Shown: positions 26,652 to 35,695, counted from the first letter of the stretch. The stretch: 54,820 bases of DNA from Verrucomicrobiota bacterium JB023 (GCA_030673895.1 JAUTCR010000069.1:1-54820); one strand, 5' to 3'. The notes: generated by a model from the sequence alone, not told the origin. Numbers and translations are program-made.

Positions 26652-27149
26652 TTAGGCCGTGGCCATTGCCTCGACGTTCACTTCGCTCTCGGCCAAGCGG
26701 GAAAGAATGCGGTCTGTTTTCCCTTCTTCTTCGAGAGTCTTCGTCAGAATATCGGCGATCTTATCATGTCCGAGCTTGCGGGCGAACGCTACTGCCGTTC
26801 CGTAGCCGGCCATTTCGTAATGTTCCACTCGCTGGGCGGCTCCGATCAGCCCGGCATCCCGGACATCACCTTTGTCAATGGATTCGATAATCTCCTCACC
26901 TTCTTTGATGAGGCCTTCGCAACCTTCGCAATGCTCGCCGGTCGGCGCATATCGCATATGCTCGAAGATTTCCTCCAAGCGCTTGATTTGTCCTTTGGTT
27001 TCTTCCAAGTGCTCACGGAAGGCTGCTTTCAGCTCTTCGCTGGAGGCTGCTTCTTCCATCTTCGGCAGAGCTTTTTCGATCTGAGTCTCCGCACTGTAGA
27101 GATCCTTCATTTCGTGGATGAGTAGGGTTTCGAGAGAGTCAATTTTCAT
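26652..27149 (-). CDS. YciF/DUF892 ferritin-like stress protein
   Basis: 165 aa from the ATG at 27149 (MKIDSLETLLIHEMKD); the longer frame to 27188 lacks support. The four-helix DUF892 pattern is plain: LLIHEMKDLYSAETQIEKALPKM, EHLEETKGQIKRLEEIF, a Cys-containing EHCEGCEGLIKEG, AAQRVEHYEMAGYGTAV, and LTKTLEEEGKTD. The conserved Glu and His residues could bind a di-iron centre. YciF-like proteins are linked to general stress in other bacteria. The gene is divergent from nadA and has its own terminator. Confidence 0.9.
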   Translation of the reverse strand: MKIDSLETLLIHEMKDLYSAETQIEKALPKMEEAASSEELKAAFREHLEETKGQIKRLEEIFEHMRYAPTGEHCEGCEGLIKEGEEIIESIDKGDVRDAGLIGAAQRVEHYEMAGYGTAVAFARKLGHDKIADILTKTLEEEGKTDRILSRLAESEVNVEAMATA

Positions 27150-27349
27150 GGCTCTTCTCTTTTGGCAATCGTCGTACCGGGTAGCCACTCATCTCATAAC
27201 CGGCTTATCGTTCGAAGATTATGAAATACACACCCTTCTAACCTCCCATTGGCTCCGAACGCATCTTGCACAGTTTGCCTGTCGAAAGGTTGCAACACGC
27301 ATCCGAGCTCTTCGCCACGCTTCACGACAAAAATTTTAAGGGACAGAAG

Positions 27350-27363
27350 AGGGAATTTTCCCT
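27350..27363. promoter_or_regulatory. Palindrome just upstream of nadA
   Basis: AGGGAA-TT-TTCCCT is a near-perfect 14-nt palindrome ending 11 nt before the nadA ATG. It could be an operator or an RNA hairpin that limits translation. This is only a candidate. Confidence 0.3.
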
Positions 27364-27374
27364 TAGATTCCCGC

Positions 27375-28310
27375 ATGGCCATCGCATTGGACCTCACCGA
27401 AGACATTCTCCGCCTGAAGAAGGAGAAGAATGCTGTAATTCTTGCCCACAATTATCAGGTCGGCCCTATCCAGGACCTAGCGGACTACGTGGGCGATTCT
27501 CTTGGGCTCGCTTATCAGGCCCAGAAAACCGATGCCGATGTCATCGCCTTCTGCGGAGTGCATTTCATGGCTGAGACCGCGAAGATTCTCAATCCGGAGA
27601 AAACCGTGGTCCTGCCGGACCGCGACGCGGGCTGCTCATTGGAGCAAGCTTGCCCTGCCCCGCAGCTTGAGGCCTTCCTCAAAGAAAATGAGGAAAAGAA
27701 CTACTACGTCATCGCCTACATCAATTGCTCCGCCGGAGTGAAAGCTCTCTGCGACGTCATCTGCACGTCCGGCAATGCCCCCTTGATCGTCGAGAAGGCC
27801 CCCCTCGACCGACCCATCCTCTTCGTTCCCGATGCCAACCTTGGGCAGTGGGTCATGGAGCAAACCGGGCGCAAGATGGACCTCTGGCAGGGCGCTTGCT
27901 ATGTGCACGTCGAGTTCACCCGCGATTCCATCCAACAAATTAAGGATGAGTACCCCGACGCGCTCGTGGTCGCGCACCCGGAGTGCACCCAGGCAGTTCG
28001 CTTGCTCGCCGATGAAGTCTGCTCCACCGAGAAGATGATCCACTTCTGCAAATCCGCGCCGAGCGATAACATCATCGTCGTCACCGAGTCCGGCATGCTC
28101 CACCGCCTCCGCAAGGAATGCCCGGACAAGAACCTGATTGCCGGACCCACCGACCGCTGCGCTTGCGCGGACTGCAAATACATGAAGCTGAACACGCTCG
28201 AGAAGCTGCATGCCTGCCTTGAGAATTTGGCTCCCGCCGTCGAGCTGGATGAAGACGTTCGCCTCAAGGCTGAGAAGTCACTTCTCCGCATGTTGGAGCA
28301 ATCACGCTAA
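27375..28310 (+). CDS. nadA: Quinolinate synthase NadA
   Basis: 311 aa from the ATG at 27375. The marks of NadA are ILAHNYQVGPIQDLADYVGDSLGL, VIAFCGVHFMAETAKILNP, PDRDAGCSLEQACP, YINCSAGVKALCDVICTSGNA, FVPDANLG, VHPECT-like VAHPECTQAV, and ESGMLHRLRKECP. Three conserved cysteines hold the [4Fe-4S] cluster. NadA condenses iminoaspartate with dihydroxyacetone phosphate to quinolinate in de novo NAD synthesis. The partner NadB is not in this window; the last step, NadE, is encoded at 42.5 kb. dapL follows after about 80 nt. Confidence 0.95.
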   Translation: MAIALDLTEDILRLKKEKNAVILAHNYQVGPIQDLADYVGDSLGLAYQAQKTDADVIAFCGVHFMAETAKILNPEKTVVLPDRDAGCSLEQACPAPQLEAFLKENEEKNYYVIAYINCSAGVKALCDVICTSGNAPLIVEKAPLDRPILFVPDANLGQWVMEQTGRKMDLWQGACYVHVEFTRDSIQQIKDEYPDALVVAHPECTQAVRLLADEVCSTEKMIHFCKSAPSDNIIVVTESGMLHRLRKECPDKNLIAGPTDRCACADCKYMKLNTLEKLHACLENLAPAVELDEDVRLKAEKSLLRMLEQSR

Positions 28311-28391
28311 GTTAGCACCGTTTCAGAGACCGCGGAATCAGCGCAAATTTTCCTTTGGCAGTCCGCCTCGACACGCTATCCCCCTCCCATC

Positions 28392-29624
28392 ATGGCACGT
28401 ATCAACGACAACTTCCTGAAGCTGAAAGCCGGTTATCTCTTTCCTGAAATTGGTCGCCGGGTCAAAGCCTACAATGACTCGAATCCCGACAAGGCCGCCG
28501 CTCTGATTCGTTGCGGCATCGGTGATGTCACCGAGCCCCTCCCCGAGGCCGCGCGCGAAGCCATCAAGGGAGCCGTCGACGAACTGGGTAATCGGGACAC
28601 CTTCCGCGGCTATGGGCCCGAGCAAGGTTACGACTTCCTCCGCGAGGCCATCGCCTCCAACAACTACGCCGGCCTCGGCATCTCTGCGGACGACATCTTC
28701 GTCTCCGACGGCTCCAAGTGTGATACCGGCAACATCCTCGACATCTTCGGCCCCGGTAACCGCATCGCCATCACTGACCCGGTTTACCCCGTGTATGTGG
28801 ACACCAACGTCATGGCCGGCAATACCGGAGAGGCTGATGAGAACGGGGCTTATGAAGGCCTCGTCTATCTGCCCTGCACGGCAGAGAACAACTTCGCGCC
28901 GGCGCTCCCCGAGGAAAAGGTCGACCTCATCTACCTTTGCTATCCCAATAACCCGACCGGCACGACAGCCAGCAAGGAAGAGCTCACCAAGTGGGTGGAC
29001 TATGCCAAGGCCAACGACGCCATCATTCTCTATGATGCCGCCTACGCCGCCTTCATCCAAGATGAGAGCATTCCGAAGTCAATTTATGAGATCGAGGGCG
29101 CTGACGAGTGCGCTATCGAGTTCTGCTCATTCTCCAAGAATGGCGGCTTCACCGGCATTCGCTGCGGATGGGTCGTCGCGCCTCCGGGAGTGACCGGAGC
29201 CTCTGCCAGCGGTGAGCGCATCCCTCTCCGCCAGCTGTGGTCCCGCCGCACCTCGACGAAGTTCAATGGCGCCAGCTACCCAATCCAACGGGGAGCGGAA
29301 GCCCTCTACAGCGAGGCCGGTAAGGCACAGGTGAGTGAACTGATCTCCCACTACATGGAGAATGCCCGCTTGCTGTGTGAGGCCTGTCAAAAGGCGAATC
29401 TCACCGTCTTTGGTGGCGTCAATGCTCCATACGTCTGGGTGAAATGCCCTGAGGGTATCTCCAGCTGGGAAATGTTCGACAAAATGCTCAACGAAGCGCA
29501 GGTGGTGGTCACTCCCGGCTCCGGCTTCGGCTCCGCTGGTGAGGGCTACTTCCGTATTTCCGCCTTCAACTCCCGCGAGAATGTGGAAGAGGTTTGCCAA
29601 CGAATCCTTGATAATCTGGCATAA
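28392..29624 (+). CDS. dapL: LL-diaminopimelate aminotransferase
   Basis: 410 aa, a fold-type I PLP aminotransferase of the DapL class: [62 protein letters not shown], and the PLP lysine in [12 protein letters not shown]. The usual DapL motif has SKTAGFTG; here two residues differ. DapL converts tetrahydrodipicolinate directly to LL-diaminopimelate, bypassing DapC/D/E, in lysine and peptidoglycan synthesis. The pathway has been reported in Verrucomicrobia, Chlamydia and plants. Confidence 0.95.
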   Translation: MARINDNFLKLKAGYLFPEIGRRVKAYNDSNPDKAAALIRCGIGDVTEPLPEAAREAIKGAVDELGNRDTFRGYGPEQGYDFLREAIASNNYAGLGISADDIFVSDGSKCDTGNILDIFGPGNRIAITDPVYPVYVDTNVMAGNTGEADENGAYEGLVYLPCTAENNFAPALPEEKVDLIYLCYPNNPTGTTASKEELTKWVDYAKANDAIILYDAAYAAFIQDESIPKSIYEIEGADECAIEFCSFSKNGGFTGIRCGWVVAPPGVTGASASGERIPLRQLWSRRTSTKFNGASYPIQRGAEALYSEAGKAQVSELISHYMENARLLCEACQKANLTVFGGVNAPYVWVKCPEGISSWEMFDKMLNEAQVVVTPGSGFGSAGEGYFRISAFNSRENVEEVCQRILDNLA

Positions 29625-29715
29625 AACCATTTAAGGCTTGCATCCTCGGGCTATTTTCCAGCCTCGAGGATTGAAACCTTGGAGGGGATTCGCTATTGGA
29701 GCGTTTCCCCCTTCC

Positions 29716-31599
29716 ATGCAACTGAACCCATTTCCCCAATTTTGCGCACTAGCTGGCGCCGCGCTCCTCTTGAGCGGGTGCGGGTCAGACCAGTCCAGAG
29801 CAGAAAAGCTGTTATCTGATCGAGAGGTTGCCGCTACCTCGGACAACCTCGCGGACGCGCTCTTGCAAGATCAGACCGAACTAGCGATCGCTCTGATTCG
29901 TAGCGGGGTTGAACTTTCCTCCAAGGATGCCGGTGGCACCCCTTTAATTGCTCGCGCGATTAACGGACAACACACCCGAGTTCTCTGGCAGGCGCTCGAG
30001 AGCGACCAAGAGCTGAGTAACGGCAAGACCGAGCAAGACGCTCCTCTTGTCTTGGCGACTCGAGCCAATGAGCCTTGGCTAGTCAAAGAGCTTCTCGACC
30101 GGGGTGCATCTGCCGACATTGAGCTCCCGGAGGGAGGGACGCTCGTAGCTGAAGCGCTCGCGACCGGAAGAACCGCCATTGCCCAACTTCTTCTTGAAGC
30201 CGGTGCCGATATGAATTCCAGATGCCCGGATGGCGAGCGGCTGGTGACTATCGCCACTCGGCGTGGGGCCTCCTGGCTCGTTCGCGATCTCATCGAGAAA
30301 GGGGCTGATTACCAAGACGATGAAGGACAAACATCGAGCTTGGCTCACGTCGTCGCCGCAGCAGGTCGACCCGAGCTCGTCAGCTACTTGGCATCCAAGG
30401 GCGCCAACCTCGCTGCTCTCAACGAAAATGGCGAGAAACCTATCCACGTCGCAGTTGCAAGGGCGACATCGGAGGTCATTGAATCTTTCGTTAGGGAGGG
30501 AGTCTCCCTTGATGCTCCCGACCGTAGCCAAAACCGACCACTTCACCTTGCGGTAATGAGGCGGGACCCTGCAAGCGTGCGAGAGCTCTTGCGATTGGGT
30601 GCGGACCCCAACCTACGCGGTGCTCAGGACAAACGCCCCATCGACTATGCCCTTGAAATGCGCGAGTTTGAGTTCGCCTCTCTCCTTATCGAGCACGGTA
30701 GCTCAATGAGCGGACTCCTTGCACCGGCCCTGCTTCAGGACGACAACGACATCGTCAATTTTCTGCTCGCAAATTCCGCGTCTCCGAATGAGAGCCAGAA
30801 CCTGGAGGAAGACTGCCTTCTGGGCATCGCCCTACGCCGGGGGAACTCTGAGGCGGCTATCAAGCTCGTCCGCGCTGGAGCCAACCCGATGGCGATGACC
30901 AGAGAAGGGCAAACCGCCTTTCACGTTGCCATGGCGCAGCTCGATAAACCCGTGATTCAGGAAATGCTAGAGCATGGGGCCGATCCCGATGCCCCGTTCA
31001 GCGACTCCCCCACCGATGAGTTTCTCCGCCTGGTAGCGAGTGAGAATATCTCGAAGTGGTCGCTCTCCAATGACCAAGGCTTCCGCCCGCTCATGATGGC
31101 CGCGGATAGTGGAGACTTCGAGCTCACCAAGATGCTCCTCGACTACGGAGCATCGACCAAGGTCTATACCAACAAACGCCACTGGTATCCCATCAGCTGG
31201 GCGGCCCGCCGCGGCGATGTGCCCATCATGCAGATCCTTTTGGGACGTGAGCCTGAGGAGGTAACCCGCTGGGCCAAGGTGGATCTCTCACAACAGAAAG
31301 CCTACGTCTATGAAGGCGAGGAAGAAATCTTCACCACCCCCGTCTCGACGGGAAAACCCGGGCATCGGACCCGCACCGGCACCTTTGTCATCACCAACCG
31401 CCACCGGCACTGGAACTCCACCCTTTATGGCTCGTCCATGCCCTTCTTCCAGCGTTTCAGTTGCGGTGACTTCGGCTTCCACGAAGGCTACGTGCCCGGC
31501 TATGCCGCCTCCCACGGCTGCATTCGGGTCCCTCGCCGCAACGTCCGGAAACTCTGGAATCTCCTCTCTCTCGGAGACGTCGTGAAGATTCAGCCTTGA
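29716..31599 (+). CDS. Ankyrin-repeat lipoprotein with C-terminal L,D-transpeptidase (YkuD) domain
   Basis: 627 aa from the ATG at 29716. The N-terminus is a lipoprotein signal (LAGAALLLSGC, cleavage before the Cys). About a dozen ankyrin-type repeats fill residues 45-510 (for example NRPLHLAVMRRDPASVRELLRLG). The last 110 residues are a YkuD domain whose catalytic cysteine is in SHGCIRVPRRN. YkuD enzymes form 3-3 peptidoglycan cross-links or attach proteins to the wall. An ankyrin array could bring a partner to the wall from the periplasmic side. A strong terminator follows. I do not know of this exact architecture. Confidence 0.85.
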   Translation: MQLNPFPQFCALAGAALLLSGCGSDQSRAEKLLSDREVAATSDNLADALLQDQTELAIALIRSGVELSSKDAGGTPLIARAINGQHTRVLWQALESDQELSNGKTEQDAPLVLATRANEPWLVKELLDRGASADIELPEGGTLVAEALATGRTAIAQLLLEAGADMNSRCPDGERLVTIATRRGASWLVRDLIEKGADYQDDEGQTSSLAHVVAAAGRPELVSYLASKGANLAALNENGEKPIHVAVARATSEVIESFVREGVSLDAPDRSQNRPLHLAVMRRDPASVRELLRLGADPNLRGAQDKRPIDYALEMREFEFASLLIEHGSSMSGLLAPALLQDDNDIVNFLLANSASPNESQNLEEDCLLGIALRRGNSEAAIKLVRAGANPMAMTREGQTAFHVAMAQLDKPVIQEMLEHGADPDAPFSDSPTDEFLRLVASENISKWSLSNDQGFRPLMMAADSGDFELTKMLLDYGASTKVYTNKRHWYPISWAARRGDVPIMQILLGREPEEVTRWAKVDLSQQKAYVYEGEEEIFTTPVSTGKPGHRTRTGTFVITNRHRHWNSTLYGSSMPFFQRFSCGDFGFHEGYVPGYAASHGCIRVPRRNVRKLWNLLSLGDVVKIQP

Positions 31600-31601
31600 T
31601 C

Positions 31602-31662
31602 AGGGAGCACCTCAGGTTCCAGTCAGTGGCATTGCTATGAGGTTTCGCTCCCTCTGTTTTTT
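31602..31662 (+). terminator. Terminator after the ankyrin/YkuD gene
   Basis: AGGGAGC pairs with GCTCCCT across a 38-nt loop that has its own CCTCA/TGAGG stem, then CTGTTTTTT. Confidence 0.6.
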
Positions 31663-31700
31663 ACTGCGGTTGGCAAGCTTGGCGCGGATGTCTCAATCTC

Positions 31701-31721
31701 GGGGAGAGCGCTGAGCTCCCC
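31701..31721. repeat. Intergenic hairpin
   Basis: GGGGAG-AGCGCTGAG-CTCCCC with an AGCGCT inner palindrome, in the gap between convergent genes. It may be a repeat-family member; I see no second copy in the window. Confidence 0.35.
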
Positions 31722-31751
31722 CCTACAGCATCACCGGAGGGTTGAACGCAT

Positions 31752-31779
31752 AAAAAAACCCCGGCTTTTCAGCAGGGGT
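31752..31779 (-). terminator. Terminator for the PEP-CTERM gene
   Basis: On the minus strand ACCCC pairs with GGGGT around a 12-nt loop and is followed by seven T. The gene at 31851 ends about 70 nt upstream. Confidence 0.6.
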
Positions 31780-31850
31780 CTCATCAAGAAAGTATTCTGG
31801 CGTCGAAGGCCGAAAATAACGCGGTCCTTGAGGACGCACGGGCTTCGCAC

Positions 31851-32327
31851 TTAGCGTCTGCGTCGAAGGAGGGTGAGCAGACCCAATGCGCCGAGAAGCG
31901 CGGCCGAGGGCTCAGGCACGACATTGGCTTCAAATCCAGCAAGGCCCAGCCCGTCGACTTTGTCTGTGGAAGTATTGACAACCTGAATGGAGTATTGATT
32001 GGCAGCCAAGGTGCTCAGTTGAGCCTCCATGCGAGGATCTTCGCCGACGACTTGAAAAGTGAAATTCTCAACCGGGGCTCCTTCAAAGGAAATGAAGAGA
32101 GTGCTAGCTGGCGGGACTTCGAAAGCGAGAGTGTCGTCGAAGAAGGTCCCCACCGAAATTGATTGCCCAGCAGGTGTGCTGAAAGTCACGTCTCCATACC
32201 CATCAATGTTTACTGTCGCGCCAGTGTCATCCACGACGGTCCCATTGAGGCCCGAGAAATCGATCGAAAATGCTCCTGCCTCGAGCGCGACGAGGGAAAG
32301 AGCGAGGGTGAAGAACTTGGTTTTCAT
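31851..32327 (-). CDS. Secreted PEP-CTERM-tailed protein
   Basis: 158 aa: signal peptide (MKTKFFTLALSLVALEAGA), a beta-rich Gly/Thr/Asp-rich body, and a C-terminal sorting tail with VPEPS, a hydrophobic stretch (LLGALGLLTLL) and four Arg. PEP-CTERM proteins are exported and processed by exosortase, usually for surface or matrix display. The exosortase is not in this window. The body has no recognised domain. Confidence 0.85.
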   Translation of the reverse strand: MKTKFFTLALSLVALEAGAFSIDFSGLNGTVVDDTGATVNIDGYGDVTFSTPAGQSISVGTFFDDTLAFEVPPASTLFISFEGAPVENFTFQVVGEDPRMEAQLSTLAANQYSIQVVNTSTDKVDGLGLAGFEANVVPEPSAALLGALGLLTLLRRRR

Positions 32328-32412
32328 AAAGGCTGCGACGATTATTTAGGGAATTCGAATCAGTTAGTCAATTATTTTCAACCGAAACAACCCATCCTTG
32401 CTCTATTTCGCA

Positions 32413-32438
32413 CAAAAAAGCTCCCTTAGAGGGAGCTT
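32413..32438 (-). terminator. Terminator for the helical lipoprotein gene
   Basis: A perfect 9-bp stem (AAGCTCCCT/AGGGAGCTT, loop CTA) on the minus strand, then TTTTG. The stop of the gene at 32473 lies about 35 nt upstream. Confidence 0.85.
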
Positions 32439-32472
32439 GAGGCCAATTCGTTCAATTTTAATCGCAGAATTA

Positions 32473-32937
32473 TTATTCTTCTCCCATGACACTCTTTGCC
32501 GCGTCCTGCAATTTTTCAACGCCTGCCTTGGCTGCGTCGGCAGCTTTCTCCTTGGTGACTTCCATCGTTTCTTCGATCGCCTCTGCCGTTTTGGCCGTGC
32601 TCTCCTCAATGGCTTCGTCAATGGCCTCCGAGGCCTTTTCCGCAACCTCATTGGCCTTACTCATCGAATCGTCGAGCGATTGTTTCACCTCTTCCAGTTT
32701 TCCACTCGCGCTCTCGGAGGCCTCCTCGAGCTTCTCCCCCATTTCCTCGGAATTCTCCTTGAGGGAATCAGACGCTTTGTCAGTCGATTCTTTGATCGAT
32801 TCGGATGTCTTGGCTGCAACCGCCGAGACTTCGTTGGATACTTTCTCCGAGACTTCGGCAGCATTCTCGGTGGCTTCTTTGCAGGAGACGAGGGCTCCTC
32901 CGAACAGGCAGGCAATTAGAATTGTCTTCGATTTCAT
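32473..32937 (-). CDS. Helical Ala/Glu/Lys-rich lipoprotein
   Basis: 154 aa. The lipobox GALVSC follows a short signal peptide, so it is membrane-anchored outside the cytoplasm. The mature protein has repeating 11-residue-like A/E/K/S patterns (for example SESIKESTDKASDSLKE), giving a long amphipathic helix that recalls LEA-like or apolipoprotein-like proteins. Its role could be envelope stress protection or spacing, but this is only from composition. It has its own terminator. Confidence 0.75.
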   Translation of the reverse strand: MKSKTILIACLFGGALVSCKEATENAAEVSEKVSNEVSAVAAKTSESIKESTDKASDSLKENSEEMGEKLEEASESASGKLEEVKQSLDDSMSKANEVAEKASEAIDEAIEESTAKTAEAIEETMEVTKEKAADAAKAGVEKLQDAAKSVMGEE

Positions 32938-33092
32938 TGTTATTCAGGGATTGCTATGATGAGCGACGGCAGCGGTCACTCCTTCAGGTGAAGAACATGC
33001 CGTCATACTTGCGAATGGGTTGACAGGTCTTATTACTCATTTGGTCACGAAAAATTACTTCTCCTTGCTCGTGGCAATTCACCTCTCAACCC

Positions 33093-33269
33093 ATGGAAAC
33101 GGAAACGGTGCAATGCCCCTCGTGCTGGCAGCTCTTTGATGTCCCCTCACCGGGGGATGGTGAACGGCCTTGCGAGGTCGACTACGATTGCTTTGTCTGC
33201 TGCCGTCCGCTGGTCATTCATTTTCCTAGTGACGGAGAAGCCTTCACCAGCAGCCTCGCCGACTCATGA
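33093..33269 (+). CDS. CPXCG-motif cysteine-rich protein
   Basis: 58 aa, read directly from the sequence. Its first CxxC is CPSC (VQCPSCWQLFDV) and the second cluster is CFVCCRPLVI, matching the small CPXCG family, probably a zinc ribbon. The function of the family is unknown. Its stop overlaps the start of the glycosyltransferase gene (ATGA), which argues that both are real and co-translated. Confidence 0.75.
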   Translation: METETVQCPSCWQLFDVPSPGDGERPCEVDYDCFVCCRPLVIHFPSDGEAFTSSLADS

Positions 33270-34270
33270 CGCAGCCTCCCGTCACTGCCATCCTTCCCGT
33301 CCGCGATGCGGAGACGACCTTGCCGAGGGCCCTTCGTAGCCTGCTTAACCAGACATGTCCTTTGCACGAAGTGATCGTCGCCCTCAATGGATGCCAAGAT
33401 CGCTCCCCTGAGATCGCGGCTTCTTTTGCCTCGGAGAACAAGTCAATCCGGCTGATCGAGACACCTGCCAGCGAAGGAGTGGCCGGGGCCTCCCGCCGAG
33501 CTTGTGCGGAAGCGCGAAACGAGCTGCTCTTTCGCTTGGATGCCGATGATGAGGCCCATCCCGGACGCCTTGCGGCGCAACTGGCCATCTTACTAAATCA
33601 TGATGCCGATCTCGTGACCTCGCGCATCGTGGTGCCTGATGCATTGGGCGCAGGCATCCTGCGGTATGTCTCTTGGGCCAATCACCTCAAGCAGCCGCAA
33701 GATTTCGCTAAGGAAAGATTCGTCGAGAGCCCGGTGATTCAGCCAGGCACCCTGATGAAGAAAGAAACCTACCTCCGGGCTGGCGGCTATCGAGTAGAAG
33801 ACGGCCCCGAGGACTATGACCTGTGGTTACGCATGCTGGAGGCCGAGATGAGGTTCTATCAGGCGGAAGACGCCATTCACTACTGGCACGATTCCTCCAC
33901 GCGGCTGACTCGCAGCCATCTCGACTACTCAAAGAACCTCATGACGCTCGCCAAGGCCCGCGCGCTCAACATCCTCGCCCAACGACAGAAGAAGACCTTC
34001 CTCATCGCCGGTGCGGGCCCGCAAGGGAGGCGGATGGTCCGGCACCTCCAGGCACTAGGAGCCTCAATCAAGGGAGTCTTCGACGTTGATCCCAAGAAGA
34101 TTGGCAGCAAGGTCCACGATGTGCCGGTCTACCCCTCCGAGGCGATGCCGCCACTCCTCTCCCAGGCCATCCTTCTTGGTTGCGTCGGACATGCCGGACG
34201 AGCGAGGGTGCGAGCCCTCGCCCTTGAAGCCGGATGCAGGGAAGGAGTCGACTTCTTCGCTTGCTGCTGA
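33266..34270 (+). CDS. GT2 glycosyltransferase fused to a nucleotide-binding Rossmann-like domain
   Basis: 334 aa. Residues 1-220 are a GT-A glycosyltransferase: VTAILPVRDAETTLPRALRSL, RLDADDEAHPGRL (DxD at the metal site), QPGTLMKKETYLRAGGYR, and GPEDYDLWLRML as the acidic acceptor motif. Residues about 245-334 (FLIAGAGPQGRRMVRHLQALG, then DVDPKKIGS) are a Rossmann-like half resembling the N-terminal part of PglD-type or sugar-modifying proteins. The two parts may act on the same nucleotide sugar. Start overlap with the CPXCG gene shows coupling. The transferred sugar is unknown. Confidence 0.85.
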   Translation: MTQPPVTAILPVRDAETTLPRALRSLLNQTCPLHEVIVALNGCQDRSPEIAASFASENKSIRLIETPASEGVAGASRRACAEARNELLFRLDADDEAHPGRLAAQLAILLNHDADLVTSRIVVPDALGAGILRYVSWANHLKQPQDFAKERFVESPVIQPGTLMKKETYLRAGGYRVEDGPEDYDLWLRMLEAEMRFYQAEDAIHYWHDSSTRLTRSHLDYSKNLMTLAKARALNILAQRQKKTFLIAGAGPQGRRMVRHLQALGASIKGVFDVDPKKIGSKVHDVPVYPSEAMPPLLSQAILLGCVGHAGRARVRALALEAGCREGVDFFACC

Positions 34271-34315
34271 CTTTCGACTTCGCAAGCCCTAAGCCCGCCG
34301 CTTGACTTGGCCGTC

Positions 34316-35077
34316 ATGAAGCACTCGGTTTCCTACTGGCCTTTTGAAGCCATTCCGCTCGAAGAATTTGCCGAAAAAATTCTCCCTCTCGGCTACACCG
34401 GTATCGACCTGCTGCATCCCGAGCAGGCCCGGCGCGTTCGCCCTTTGGGAATCGAATGCCCCGTCTCCGCAGCACCGGAACACGAGAGTGGCTTGGGATG
34501 CATTGAGCGGGCATTCAATCGCAAGGAGCATCACCCGACCCTCCACCAAATCTACGAAAAACTGATCCCGGAAGCTGCAGAAGCGGGAATCTCCCAAGTC
34601 ATCTGCTTCTCCGGCAATCGGGAGGGACTCGACGACGTTACGGGGATGGAAAACTGTGCCGCTGGAATTGCTCCCCTTCTCCCCCTGGCTGAGCGGAACG
34701 GCGTCACCTTGATCATGGAATTACTCAACTCGGATGTCGACCACCCCGATTACCAATGCGACCACTCCGATTGGGCGGCCGGTCTGGCCTCCCTGCTCGA
34801 CTCCCCCAACTTTGGCGTGCTCTACGATATCTATCACATGCAGATCATGGAGGGAGACATCATCCAGACGATTCGCCGTCACCATCGCCACTTCACCCAC
34901 TATCACACGGCGGGCAACCCTGGCCGGAACGAGATTGGCCCGAACCAAGAACTCAATTATCCCGCAATCTGCCGAGCCATCCGAGAGACCGGATTCGAAG
35001 GCTACTTGGCTCAGGAATTTGTTCCCCTGGGTAACCCGCTAGCCGCTTTGCAAGAAGCCATCGACCTCTGTTCGTGA
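34316..35077 (+). CDS. Hydroxypyruvate isomerase-like TIM-barrel protein
   Basis: 253 aa from the ATG at 34316. It is an AP-endonuclease/xylose-isomerase-like TIM barrel of the hydroxypyruvate isomerase class: GYTGIDLLHPEQ, ICFSGNREGLDD, LIMELLNSDVDHPDYQCDHS with the metal-binding Glu, LYDIYHMQIMEGDI, YHTAGNPGRNEIG, and LAQEFVPLG with the second Glu. Hydroxypyruvate isomerase interconverts hydroxypyruvate and tartronate semialdehyde. It could belong to the same sugar or organic-acid metabolism as the isomerases at 36.7-39.4 kb, but it is not in that operon. Confidence 0.85.
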   Translation: MKHSVSYWPFEAIPLEEFAEKILPLGYTGIDLLHPEQARRVRPLGIECPVSAAPEHESGLGCIERAFNRKEHHPTLHQIYEKLIPEAAEAGISQVICFSGNREGLDDVTGMENCAAGIAPLLPLAERNGVTLIMELLNSDVDHPDYQCDHSDWAAGLASLLDSPNFGVLYDIYHMQIMEGDIIQTIRRHHRHFTHYHTAGNPGRNEIGPNQELNYPAICRAIRETGFEGYLAQEFVPLGNPLAALQEAIDLCS

Positions 35078-35155
35078 CGCCTCGAAAAAAAATGAATTTT
35101 TCGTAAACCTTTTCTTGCAAAGACCTCGGTTCTCCGTCAGCCTCCCCGCCCACTC

Positions 35156-35240
35156 GCTCGGGTGGCGGAATTGGTAGACGCGCCAGACTAAGGATCTGGT
35201 GGCCATTGCGGCCGTGGGGGTTCGATTCCCCCCTCGAGCA
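35156..35240 (+). tRNA. tRNA-Leu, anticodon AAG
   Basis: A full cloverleaf: acceptor GCTCGGG/CTCGAGC (one G-U pair), D arm GCG...CGC, anticodon stem CCAGA/TCTGG with loop CTAAGGA, a long class II variable arm with a GGCC/GGCC stem, and T stem GGGGG/CCCCC. The anticodon at 35190-35192 is AAG, decoding CUU and, if A34 becomes inosine, CUC. The 3' CCA is not encoded. A short T-rich tract follows. Confidence 0.93.
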
Positions 35241-35494
35241 CTTTTTCTCTTTTTGAGGATTACCTTCACTAACGAGGCATTCTCTAACTTGAAGAATTCT
35301 TCTTTTTCCGCAGGCTCTTTTGCTTGTTGGCTTGCTCCAAGAGTTTCTTGTTCGCCACCCATTCGACAGCGAACAGCGAACTCCATTACCGAGTTGCAGG
35401 CCCTTTAACTGGCAAATGATAGTAGCCGATGACCGACGACCCACCGACCGAGGGTGCCAAGTCTTTGGGTCATACGATTCCAAGAAGAGGGCAA

Positions 35495-35695
35495 TTATTC
35501 CTCTTCGTCGGCGTAAGGGTCAGGCTCGCCAACGACTCGCTCATTCGGTCGATGGGTAGCCCGTGGTTCCCCTCCCTCAAAAACTTTCGAGGTAAGCGCC
35601 AATGCTCCAATGCCAATGAAGCAAATCAAGGTCAGCATGAGAATTGTCGAAAGCATCGACAAATTGGCGAAGAAAGATAGGGCCTTGGTCATCAT
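35495..35695 (-). CDS. Small putative membrane protein with acidic tail
   Basis: 66 aa starting with two ATGs. One hydrophobic helix (about residues 17-37, TILMLTLICFIGIGALAL) follows a short N-terminal segment, and the tail is polar and acidic (PYADEEE). No family is recognised. No clear Shine-Dalgarno. Layout (membrane helix, acidic tail) recalls the frame at 4811-5113. Coding is likely but not certain. Confidence 0.5.
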   Translation of the reverse strand: MMTKALSFFANLSMLSTILMLTLICFIGIGALALTSKVFEGGEPRATHRPNERVVGEPDPYADEEE

